A program made the translations under genes and the position numbers. Positions 7,691 through 14,553 of a stretch of DNA of 16,685 nucleotides are shown here, one piece after another (position 1 is the first letter of the stretch; the number at the start of each line of letters is the position of its first letter). The notes under the pieces were generated by a model. That model saw only the letters and a program-made list of their open reading frames with translations. It ran no database searches and had not been told where the DNA came from. The stretch covers positions 1-16,685 of the forward strand of contig JALSMD010000064.1 of assembly GCA_026987855.1 (NCBI GenBank). Direction: 5' to 3'. This stretch comes from Candidatus Falkowiibacteriota bacterium (lineage in GTDB: Bacteria > Patescibacteriota > Patescibacteriia > Patescibacteriales > JALSMD01).

Positions 7691-9229
7691 TTATCCGTTT
7701 ATTTCTTCAGGAACTACTTTTTTTTCATAGATAAATTTACCATCTTTGGTTCGATAAATTATACGATTCTGCTCATCCTTACCCTTCGTATATAATTCAT
7801 TGCTTTCCTCCACTTCCACAAACTTTAAAGGTTTGTCAGTAACCATAAATTCGCTTTCAATTAGATTATTCTTCTTCAACAAGTTGTATAAATATAATCC
7901 ATCTTTGTTAGAATTTTTTAAATCATATAAAGCAAAGGTTAAATCATCTACTCTACAAACTCCTTTAGACTTAATATCAAAAGATCTAGACTTGTAGTTA
8001 TTTGGTGTAATGAACTTATATCCTTCATTTGCAAGTAATGTGTAGATTGAGCTATCAGGTTCATAATCAATATATTCGGATTTTGTTTTAAGACGCACAA
8101 CTTTACCTCCATTGATAACCGCTGTTAATAGTTGAGGCATCTCTATTTCTTGCGATTCCTCATAATTCTTCTGTTTGGAACCAACTATCAGCTCTAAATC
8201 TTCTTTATATTTAAGAAGAGTTTCTGGACAAGGAATATCATCATTTACTTCATTAACACCAAATGCTTTAAGAACACGAATCCAATCGAGCATTTCTGAG
8301 GTTGATGGCTTCTTTTTTAGGCCATCAACTTGTCTTATTTCGTAAAACTTTTGTATTGCGCTTTGTAATAATTTTTCTTCAACATCTGGAATATGTGCTT
8401 TAACAATTTCCGTCATCTGTTCAGGATTTGGAAATTCAATATAACTGTAAACACACCTCCTCAAAACAGGCTCGGGCAAATCTTTCTCGTGATTAGAAGT
8501 AATAATCACAATTGGGCGATACTTAGCCGCTATTTCTTCTCCTGTTTCTGTTATAAAAAATGACATTTGATCAAGTTCATGTAAAAGATCATTAGAGAAA
8601 TCTCTTTTTGCTTTATCAATCTCATCAATGACTAAAATAACTTGTTTTTGGCTAGCGAATGCTCTACCAAGAGGACCCAAATGTACATATTGACTAAGAT
8701 CAGAAACATCCTTGCCCAATTGCGCATCTTGCAACCGTTTTACTACATCAAAAGTATAGAGAAGTTCTTGAGCAGAAGTAGTGCTTTTACATTGTACATG
8801 GATAATTGGCATATCTTCATGTCCTGCTAAAGCATAAGCTAACGAAGTTTTTCCTGTGCCTGGTTCACCTTCTAATAAAAGTGGTTTTTCTAGGATGCGG
8901 GCAACTTCTAAAATTTTAGCAAGTTCTGGCGACAAAACATAAGGAGAATTTAATCTTTCCATTCTTGTCTTGAAAGCAGCGCCTTCTTCGGCAACTTCTG
9001 ATTTTAAATCTTGTAATTGATCAACTATTGGTTCGACTTCTTCACCTAATTTTTCTTGAAGTTTTTGAGCTTCCTGTAAATTAGCGTCTATTTCTGCACT
9101 TGCTTTATCAACAATTTCTTGACTTTGTCTAAAAATATTATCTAGCTCTGATGATGATTTAATAATTTTTTGTTCGGTTTTATTTACTCCTTGTTGAGAT
9201 CCGATCGTTGTCTCAAATTTATTCTTCAT
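7691..9229 (-). CDS. MoxR/CoxD-type AAA+ ATPase with N- and C-terminal extensions
   Basis: 512 residues. Residues 20-92 form a probable coiled coil. The AAA+ core covers about 95-340: Walker A GEPGTGKT (121-128), Walker B VILVIDEID (197-205), sensor-1 SN (245-246) and an arginine-finger candidate at LRR (256-258). The lid carries KKPSTSEMLDW (306-316), typical of CoxD-like MoxR proteins. The C-terminal 150 residues (365-512) are an extra beta-rich region of unknown function, making the protein longer than the roughly 300-residue MoxR norm. Known role of the family: ATP-driven remodelling together with a VWA partner, here encoded 8 bp downstream. A 50-residue ORF lies 28 bp upstream and probably shares its promoter (9473-9501). 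ATPase assignment is very secure; substrate is unknown. Confidence 0.92.
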   Translation of the reverse strand: MKNKFETTIGSQQGVNKTEQKIIKSSSELDNIFRQSQEIVDKASAEIDANLQEAQKLQEKLGEEVEPIVDQLQDLKSEVAEEGAAFKTRMERLNSPYVLSPELAKILEVARILEKPLLLEGEPGTGKTSLAYALAGHEDMPIIHVQCKSTTSAQELLYTFDVVKRLQDAQLGKDVSDLSQYVHLGPLGRAFASQKQVILVIDEIDKAKRDFSNDLLHELDQMSFFITETGEEIAAKYRPIVIITSNHEKDLPEPVLRRCVYSYIEFPNPEQMTEIVKAHIPDVEEKLLQSAIQKFYEIRQVDGLKKKPSTSEMLDWIRVLKAFGVNEVNDDIPCPETLLKYKEDLELIVGSKQKNYEESQEIEMPQLLTAVINGGKVVRLKTKSEYIDYEPDSSIYTLLANEGYKFITPNNYKSRSFDIKSKGVCRVDDLTFALYDLKNSNKDGLYLYNLLKKNNLIESEFMVTDKPLKFVEVEESNELYTKGKDEQNRIIYRTKDGKFIYEKKVVPEEING

Positions 9230-9257
9230 ATTATTTTATTTTAATTCCCTTCAAATT

Positions 9258-9410
9258 TTACTTATTTTTGTCAGAGGCTTTCCGAAGCATATTAAGCAAA
9301 CAGTCAGATTTATTAACCAAATTTTGAAGTCGCTTTGCAAAATCGTCTAGTTCTTTTTGAAACCTAATTTTCTTCTTGTCCGTTTGATTATTAATAATTT
9401 GGTATTGCAT
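9258..9410 (-). CDS. Small ORF (50 aa), predicted amphipathic helix
   Basis: ATG at 9410-9408, TAA at 9260-9258. The product is rich in Lys, Asn, Gln and Leu. Residues 13-45 (for example RFQKELDDFAKRLQNLV) have a heptad-like spacing of hydrophobic residues, suggesting one long helix or coiled coil. It fits between the promoter at 9473-9501 and the MoxR gene, 28 bp before the latter, so it would be the first gene of that unit. Since MoxR also starts with a coiled coil, interaction is conceivable but only a guess. No Shine-Dalgarno is visible, which is normal for this window. It may be non-coding leader; conservation would decide. Confidence 0.5.
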   Translation of the reverse strand: MQYQIINNQTDKKKIRFQKELDDFAKRLQNLVNKSDCLLNMLRKASDKNK

Positions 9411-9453
9411 ACGATTTAAAAATAATCTAAAAACATAATAATTTTAATATATA

Positions 9454-9467
9454 CAAACGCTTGTTTG
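9454..9467. repeat. Inverted repeat at the predicted transcription start
   Basis: CAAAC and GTTTG arms flank a GCTT spacer, centred on the likely start of the MoxR unit. It is a candidate operator; such short palindromes also arise by chance in A/T-rich DNA. Confidence 0.3.
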
Positions 9468-9472
9468 ATTTA

Positions 9473-9501
9473 ATTTTAACATTTATTAACGTTGTTCGCA
9501 A
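9473..9501 (-). promoter_or_regulatory. Promoter of the small ORF-MoxR-VWA unit
   Basis: Minus strand: -35 TTGCGA, 17-bp spacer, -10 TAAAAT with an extended TG one base before it. The predicted start is near 9466, giving a leader of about 55 nt to the small ORF at 9410. The -35 lies within an inverted repeat (9486-9503) and the start site within another (9454-9467), so regulation at this promoter is plausible. Confidence 0.5.
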
Positions 9502-9503
9502 CA
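9486..9503. repeat. Inverted repeat over the -35 element
   Basis: On the minus strand AATGTTG and CAACGTT pair over 7 positions (one G-T wobble) around a CGAA loop, covering the -35 TTGCGA and the start of the spacer. It could be a repressor site or a small hairpin. It is not followed by a T run, so it is unlikely to be a terminator. Confidence 0.3.
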
Positions 9504-9568
9504 TTTTACATTACCCCACTACATTTTAAAAAGGTTATTATCTATCAAAAAATTCATAAAAATTTCTA

Positions 9569-9588
9569 GTTTTCAATTCAGTGAAAAC
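9569..9588 (-). terminator. Probable terminator of the hypothetical gene-tRNA unit
   Basis: A perfect 7-bp stem (GTTTTCA/TGAAAAC) with a 6-nt loop lies about 42 nt beyond the tRNA 3' end on the minus strand. A run of five T follows after a gap of six bases. The stem has just two G-C pairs, so strength is moderate. Confidence 0.45.
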
Positions 9589-9629
9589 GTTATATCTGTA
9601 TTATATTTATAACTGACGAAAATTACATC

Positions 9630-9703
9630 TGGTCGGGCTGCCCGGAATTGAACCGGGATTACACGCACCCGAAGCGTGCGTAATACCATTATACCACAGC
9701 CCG
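9630..9703 (-). tRNA. tRNA-Pro (anticodon CGG)
   Basis: A complete cloverleaf on the minus strand. The acceptor CGGGCTG/CAGCCCG has 7 pairs, with discriminator A and an encoded CCA (9632-9630). The D arm GTAT/TTAC has one mismatch and the loop contains GG. The anticodon stem CACGC/GCGTG has loop TTCGGGT, with anticodon CGG at 9671-9669. The variable loop has 4 nt, and the T arm is CCCGG/CCGGG with loop TTCAATT. The C1-G72 pair, A73, G35-G36 and G37 are standard bacterial tRNA-Pro identity elements. It decodes CCG. Its first base directly follows the TAG stop of the gene at 9704-10171, so it must be cut from that transcript by RNase P or start from a promoter inside the gene. Confidence 0.95.
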
Positions 9704-10171
9704 CTAATATCCTTGTGGGGGTTTTATTTTCTTTCCTAGACAATTTAACTTTAATGATTTTATCTGTGTATATATATTATCAATCTCTTTACTGAAACTC
9801 TTAATATCAATACCTCTTTTCTCTAAAACATCTTTAATATATTTTTCTGTCTTTTGATAATCATTTTTAAATTTAACATTTATGTCTTTCCATTTTATTC
9901 CCTTTAAGGCTTTGGCAAATTCCTTTTGATGCTTTATCTTACCAGCTGCCATTAAAAAAGCAATGCTAGGATATCCTAAATATCCCTGCCAATAAGAAGC
10001 ATTATCATTTGCCATAATAGCATTAGCCTCTGAGTCGTATTTAACAACATAATACTTTTTCAAACTTGACGAATATACTTTTCCTTCATTACCTTTTATT
10101 TTAATCCTTTTGTCACCAAGACAACCGAGGGCTTCATAAATTTTAATTTTTGGCGGCATTTTCCATCGCAT
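9704..10171 (-). CDS. Conserved-looking hypothetical protein abutting tRNA-Pro
   Basis: 155 residues as drawn (ATG at 10171). A start at Met5 (10159, giving MPPKIKIYEALG) seems more natural. The -10 TATAAA sits 6 nt from the first ATG, so a transcript would be leaderless from Met1 or have a leader of about 12 nt for Met5. The protein is basic (many Lys), soluble and without signal peptide or membrane helix. Segments that look conserved are KIYEALGCLGDKR, YYVVKYDSEANAIMANDN, SYWQGYLGYPSIAFLM and the end KKIKPPQGY. The first half is probably a small alpha/beta domain and the second mostly helical (103-142). I recognise no family or catalytic motif. The TAG stop ends one base before tRNA-Pro, which suggests co-transcription. 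Whether function is linked to the tRNA is unknown. Confidence 0.75.
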   Translation of the reverse strand: MRWKMPPKIKIYEALGCLGDKRIKIKGNEGKVYSSSLKKYYVVKYDSEANAIMANDNASYWQGYLGYPSIAFLMAAGKIKHQKEFAKALKGIKWKDINVKFKNDYQKTEKYIKDVLEKRGIDIKSFSKEIDNIYTQIKSLKLNCLGKKIKPPQGY

Positions 10172-10177
10172 ACTTTA

Positions 10178-10183
10178 TTTATA
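10178..10183 (-). promoter_or_regulatory. Extended -10 element for the hypothetical gene and tRNA-Pro
   Basis: Minus-strand TATAAA preceded by TG one base away. No good -35 is found 16-18 bp upstream. It is the nearest promoter-like site upstream of both the hypothetical gene and the abutting tRNA. Confidence 0.4.
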
Positions 10184-10411
10184 ACATATAAATCACAACT
10201 CATAACACATAATTTTAAATTGGGAATTGAGAACTATTCTAATCTAAAATAAAAAATTAGCTAAAATCTTATAATAGTTTTATTTAAATCTTTTAAATTA
10301 TTTTTATTATTTTTATTTAATATCCTGCCCAAATTACCTCTCTAATAAATCAAATGGAGCACAAGAAAACAAAAAATTTCTTTATTTGTTTTAGTTTTTA
10401 TAAATTATAAG

Positions 10412-11824
10412 TCATAATGTTTTGTCTCTTATCTCTTTGAGTATTTCTCTCACCACTTTTCTGTCATCCCAAGGTATTTTCTCACCGCCTCCTACACAAA
10501 TTGCCTGTTCACTTCCTTTACCAGTAATGAGGACAATGTCTCCAGTTTTAGCTTGTAATAATGCCTTCTTGATAGCTCTACGCCTATCTAATATCTTAAA
10601 TAAATCTTTTCCCTTTTTTTTGCCAACACGCTCAGCGCCCAAAGCAACCTGATCAATAATAAGTTCTGGATCATCATCGTAAGGATCTTCATTAGTAACA
10701 ATTACAATATCAGCATTACTGCCTGCTAATTCTCCTAATTTTGGGCGCCTGGCAACATCACGACCTCCACCAGCAGAACCTAAAACATGAATAATACGGC
10801 TGTTATCTTGTTTGATCAAATTTACTACCTCGTATAACTTTGAAACTGCTCCTGGCTCAAAAGCATAATCAACAATAACTGTAAAATCTTGGCCTTCCTC
10901 AATTTTTTCCAAGCGCCCAGCAATTCCTCTTACAGATTCTAATCCCCATTTAATTAACTTATCTTCTATATCTAGTGCTCTGGCTACGCAATAAGCATTC
11001 ATAGCATTGGAAGCATTGAAATAACCAAGTAATGATAAACAAATTTTCTGCCCTTCAATTGTAAAACAAGTATTATGCTGACTTGCTTTAATATCCCCAT
11101 AATAAAATGTTTTAACATTAAAATTAAATGTTTTATCTTCTTTGGTGTAAACAAATTTTTGTTCAGCCCAGAAACTTAAAAAATAATCACAATGCTCATC
11201 ATCGCCATTAACAACTATTGTCTTTTTTAATCTTTTTAAATCAATCTTTTTAATTTCAGTATTAACTTTACAGACATTATTATTTTCATCTAGATATTTG
11301 ACTTTACATCTTTTTAAATGTTTAAAGAGTTCTCCTTTTGCTTTCTTATAATTTTCAAAACTGCCATGAGACTCAATATGTTCTGGATAAAGGCCAGTAA
11401 AAACCAAAATGTCATAGTTAATAAAACGATGGCGGAATTGTTTTATGCCTTCTGAAGTCGTCTCAATGACAGCTACTTGGCAACCATTGTTTACCATTTC
11501 TTTAATAATCTTCTGGGTAAAGAAACGGCCAATCATTGTCATTTTTTTATTGTTAAGCCATTCCCTCCTACCATTATTCAAAATAGCCGTGGAAGTAAAG
11601 CCAACTTTTAAACCCGCCTTTTCCAATGTTTTTGCGATTAGATAAACGCTAGTTGTTTTGCCAGTTGTGCCAGTTACCCCAATCACAATTATTTTTTCAC
11701 TTGGAAAACGATAAACAGTTGCCGCAGTTAAAGCTAACAAAAAATGATAGACAGGTTGCACTAAAACAAATAATTTTTTAGGAATTTTGTTTTTTATTCT
11801 GGTTAATATCTTATCTATATTCAT
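10412..11824 (-). CDS. murE: MurE-like UDP-MurNAc-tripeptide synthetase, short N-terminus
   Basis: 470 residues. Mur ligase family; MurE adds the third, usually diamino, residue to the UDP-MurNAc-dipeptide in cytoplasmic peptidoglycan synthesis. The ATP loop is GVTGTTGKTT (49-58). HGSFENYKKAKGELF (153-167) holds the Lys that is carbamylated in the family (K163). GYFNASNAMNA (267-277) and GRLEKIEEG mark the central-to-C-terminal domain change. GRDVARRPKLGELA and TGKGSEQ complete the C-terminal domain. Oddities: only about 48 residues precede the ATP loop, against over 100 in E. coli MurE, so most of the UDP-binding domain is missing and replaced by a hydrophobic stretch. The substrate motif reads NEDPYDDDP (378-386), where DAP enzymes have DNPR. 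DYAH of the family is DYAF (F322). Last gene of the five-gene unit, 4 bp after the antiporter gene; stop is TGA. Confidence 0.88.
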   Translation of the reverse strand: MNIDKILTRIKNKIPKKLFVLVQPVYHFLLALTAATVYRFPSEKIIVIGVTGTTGKTTSVYLIAKTLEKAGLKVGFTSTAILNNGRREWLNNKKMTMIGRFFTQKIIKEMVNNGCQVAVIETTSEGIKQFRHRFINYDILVFTGLYPEHIESHGSFENYKKAKGELFKHLKRCKVKYLDENNNVCKVNTEIKKIDLKRLKKTIVVNGDDEHCDYFLSFWAEQKFVYTKEDKTFNFNVKTFYYGDIKASQHNTCFTIEGQKICLSLLGYFNASNAMNAYCVARALDIEDKLIKWGLESVRGIAGRLEKIEEGQDFTVIVDYAFEPGAVSKLYEVVNLIKQDNSRIIHVLGSAGGGRDVARRPKLGELAGSNADIVIVTNEDPYDDDPELIIDQVALGAERVGKKKGKDLFKILDRRRAIKKALLQAKTGDIVLITGKGSEQAICVGGGEKIPWDDRKVVREILKEIRDKTL

Positions 11825-11828
11825 AAAT

Positions 11829-12812
11829 TTAACCGCGATAGGCTAAAAATATTATATAAACTATATATAAAATTAGCAAAGTCATGCCTTCCCATCTGCC
11901 CAAAATATTCTTTTTACCAATATAAATTAAGAATAAGAGGAGAACTGTAACCAAAAATAGAATTATCAAATCTATATTTAAATATTCGTTAAATCCGATA
12001 GGAGTAATAATAGAAGCAGCGCCTAAAACTAATAAAAAATTAAAAATATTGGAACCAATTATATTGCCCACAGCAATGTCAGCATGTTTTTTATGGGCAG
12101 CCACAGCTGAGGCAGCCAATTCAGGCAACGATGTCCCTAAGGCAATGATAGTTAGGCCAACCAAAGCTTCACTCAGTCCCAAAGTGTGAGATAGTTTAAT
12201 AGCATTATCAACAATTAATTTACCGCCTAATCCTAGGCTAATAAAACCAGCAATAATCATTATAAAAGAGATCCAGGCGCGATACTCTTTTGGTTCTTCC
12301 TCTGTAAACTCATTTACTGTTTTTTGAAAAATATTTTCTTTTGATTTTAACATCCCAAAAGTGTAATAAACAAAAATGCTAAAAAACAGTATTAAAATTA
12401 AGCCGTCAATACGCGTTAAACCGCTTGGGGGTGTATGATCAATCAAAAAATCATTAACTAAAACTCCTACAGCAATAATAGATAACAGAGAAAAAGGAAT
12501 TTCTCTGTTGACCGTACTTTTTTTAACCCAAAGAGGATAAATAATCGCTGACACACCTAAAATCAATAAAGTATTGGAAATATTAGAACCAATAATATTA
12601 CCAAGCGCGATGCCGGTACTGCCACGCAAACTAGCCAAAACACTAATAGTAAATTCTGGAGCTGAGGTGCCAAAGGCCACAATGGTTAAACCAATGACAA
12701 AACTGGATATTCCATATTTGCGCGCCAAAGAAGAAGAGCCTTCTATCATAATATCAGCTCCCTTAATTAAAAATATAAATCCCAAAACAAATAAAATAAT
12801 AGTTATTACCAT
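11829..12812 (-). CDS. Sodium/calcium antiporter (CaCA family, YrbG-like)
   Basis: 327 residues, the usual length for bacterial CaCA exchangers. About ten membrane helices are apparent, in two inverted halves joined by a hydrophilic loop (about 156-178). Both alpha-repeats, which form the ion site, are intact: GTSAPEF (48-54) with GNIIGSN (71-77), and GTSLPEL (226-232) with GNIIGSN (249-255). The conserved Glu residues E53 and E231 are present. The family exchanges Na+ for Ca2+ across the cytoplasmic membrane, normally removing Ca2+. The gene is fourth in the unit, 5 bp after the basic protein gene and 4 bp before the murE-like gene. A link with the Ca2+-binding dockerin encoded far downstream is only speculation. 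K+ dependence cannot be judged from sequence. Confidence 0.93.
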   Translation of the reverse strand: MVITIILFVLGFIFLIKGADIMIEGSSSLARKYGISSFVIGLTIVAFGTSAPEFTISVLASLRGSTGIALGNIIGSNISNTLLILGVSAIIYPLWVKKSTVNREIPFSLLSIIAVGVLVNDFLIDHTPPSGLTRIDGLILILFFSIFVYYTFGMLKSKENIFQKTVNEFTEEEPKEYRAWISFIMIIAGFISLGLGGKLIVDNAIKLSHTLGLSEALVGLTIIALGTSLPELAASAVAAHKKHADIAVGNIIGSNIFNFLLVLGAASIITPIGFNEYLNIDLIILFLVTVLLLFLIYIGKKNILGRWEGMTLLILYIVYIIFLAYRG

Positions 12813-12817
12813 AATAT

Positions 12818-13342
12818 TTATAATCCTAACAACTTTCTAAATCCTCCTTCTCCTTGACCTTGTGAAGGGTTATTTCCCAGCCCCAAACTATTTTGACTGT
12901 TCCCTCCCTGTAGCCTTTTTTTAGCCTGCTCTTTACGGTTCGTCTCTTTATCACCTCCTCTTTGGCGACGATAAGCTAAAGGATCACTGTCAAAGTCGTC
13001 GCCTTCGCCTAATAACCTAGCAGAAGTTCTTCCCATTTTAACCATCATTTTTTTACGTTTTTCTTCCATTTTTTCTGCCAACTTCATTTCATGTAAACTC
13101 ATTCTACCTCCGAACAATTCACCTTCAAGCCTTTGTCTTTCTTTGTAGCCTAAGCCCATTTGTTTGTAAATTCTTTGGCGGGCTGAATCACTCTTTCCTT
13201 TCAATAAACCAGCTAGTCTTTTTTTTACTTCTATTTCTGTGCTAGCTTTTCCAAAAAATTTATCTAATTTGGAGCGTAAGCTAATAGGCAATCTTTTGCC
13301 TTGTAAACGACGCCTAATTTCTAATTGCGAATATTTAGTCAT
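12818..13342 (-). CDS. Hypothetical basic protein in the ABC-murE unit
   Basis: 174 residues, very rich in Lys and Arg and without signal peptide or membrane helix. Residues 1-115 are predicted helical (RSKLDKFFGKASTEIEVKKR, ARQRIYKQMG, LHEMKLAEKMEEKRKKMM). Residues 120-168 are disordered, Gly/Asn/Gln-rich and lack hydrophobic residues, and a short ending FRKLLGL follows. Such a profile fits a nucleic acid- or membrane-surface-binding protein, but I recognise no family. It lies between the ABC permease gene (5 bp upstream) and the antiporter gene (5 bp downstream), so it is co-transcribed with envelope genes. Tight spacing and an uninterrupted frame support it being real. Confidence 0.7.
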   Translation of the reverse strand: MTKYSQLEIRRRLQGKRLPISLRSKLDKFFGKASTEIEVKKRLAGLLKGKSDSARQRIYKQMGLGYKERQRLEGELFGGRMSLHEMKLAEKMEEKRKKMMVKMGRTSARLLGEGDDFDSDPLAYRRQRGGDKETNRKEQAKKRLQGGNSQNSLGLGNNPSQGQGEGGFRKLLGL

Positions 13343-13347
13343 ATATT

Positions 13348-14547
13348 TTATTTATATCTTAATGCTTCTAAACAATTTATTTTGGCCGCGCGACTAGCTG
13401 GATAAATTCCAGTAATCATTCCTACAACTACTGAGAAAACTAAAATAAGAATAATAAACCATAAGGGTGTGTAAAACAAGTCAATTTTTTCACCCCCTAA
13501 AGCGCCAGCTAGTAAGTTAACTCCATAATTAAATAATTCACCACTAATCAAGCCTATAACTAAACCGCTTAATCCACCAAAAAAACCGATAATAATAGAC
13601 TCTCCTAAAAATAAATTCCAAATATCAACACTAGTAGCTCCTAGGGCTTTCATAATGCCTATTTCTTGTGTTCTTTCTAAAAGAGCAATTGTCATTGTGT
13701 TAAACATTCCAATAGCGGACACAATTAAAGCTACAATACCAAAAAGAGCTAAAACAATCTGTACTACTCTAAAAATCTGATTCGCCTGCTCAATGATATC
13801 GGATAAAGCGCTAACACTAAAACCTTTCTCAATAATAGCATTTCTCACACTATCCAATTGGTCTTTATCCTTTACCTTAACTTTTAAACGGCTATAATTA
13901 TCAATATTTAATTTTTGGGCAATAGATAGAGGCAAATAAATATAATTTGAGTTTTCATCCTTAACTATTCCTTTTATTTTAAAATTATAATCTAAATTAA
14001 CTGAATCGCGTAAAATTTTATTTTCTTCTTCTTGGCTTGGCAGAAAAATATTAATATGAACAATTTTATTATAAGATTCTTCTGGCTTCAAATTAAAAAG
14101 CATTAAAGCTGCTTCAGAAATGACAATTTTGTCTTCCTCTTGCGGAGAATAAAATTCACCAAAAGCCAACTCAGTTCCATCTAATTTAAAAAAATCTTCG
14201 CGCGCAAAATTAGCTGTTAACTCAGACGATATATCATCAATGCTAATTTGAGCTTGAAGAGAAACTAAAGGGCTTACTTTACTTACTCCTGGTATCTTTT
14301 CAATATCTTTAATTGCTCTATTATCTAATTTCAAAATCTCATTATCACCAGTAGTAACATCTAAACTTAAAAGTGCTTCCGAGGTAGTAATTCTACTTAA
14401 AATCAATTTTTGCAACCCATACCCCAATGAAACCAAAAATAAAATTGCTCCAATGCCAACGCCTATGCCCAAGATAGTCAAAATCGTGCGCGAACGATTA
14501 GTCCTAAACATTCTTGTTGATAATCGAAAAATATCTACAACCAACAT
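13348..14547 (-). CDS. MacB/LolC-type ABC transporter permease (FtsX superfamily)
   Basis: 399 residues with the four-helix layout of MacB-type permeases. The first membrane helix is about 21-44 (TILTILGIGVGIGAILFLV). A large extracytoplasmic domain (about 45-258) follows, then helices at about 261-283, 314-336 and 361-382. The cytoplasmic coupling segment ERTQEIGIMKALGA (291-304) and the ending IYPASRAAKINCLEALRY are family hallmarks. These mechanotransmission systems move peptides, lipoproteins or drugs outside the membrane, or control envelope hydrolases. The ATPase gene ends 6 bp upstream. No MacA-like adaptor is encoded in this window. Substrate cannot be inferred. Confidence 0.93.
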   Translation of the reverse strand: MLVVDIFRLSTRMFRTNRSRTILTILGIGVGIGAILFLVSLGYGLQKLILSRITTSEALLSLDVTTGDNEILKLDNRAIKDIEKIPGVSKVSPLVSLQAQISIDDISSELTANFAREDFFKLDGTELAFGEFYSPQEEDKIVISEAALMLFNLKPEESYNKIVHINIFLPSQEEENKILRDSVNLDYNFKIKGIVKDENSNYIYLPLSIAQKLNIDNYSRLKVKVKDKDQLDSVRNAIIEKGFSVSALSDIIEQANQIFRVVQIVLALFGIVALIVSAIGMFNTMTIALLERTQEIGIMKALGATSVDIWNLFLGESIIIGFFGGLSGLVIGLISGELFNYGVNLLAGALGGEKIDLFYTPLWFIILILVFSVVVGMITGIYPASRAAKINCLEALRYK

Positions 14548-14553
14548 ATATAA

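Noticed and set aside
10366..10395. A/T-only hairpin (AAAACAAA/TTTGTTTT) after the murE-like gene
   Set aside because: It has a single G-C pair and an 11-nt loop; too weak to call a terminator.
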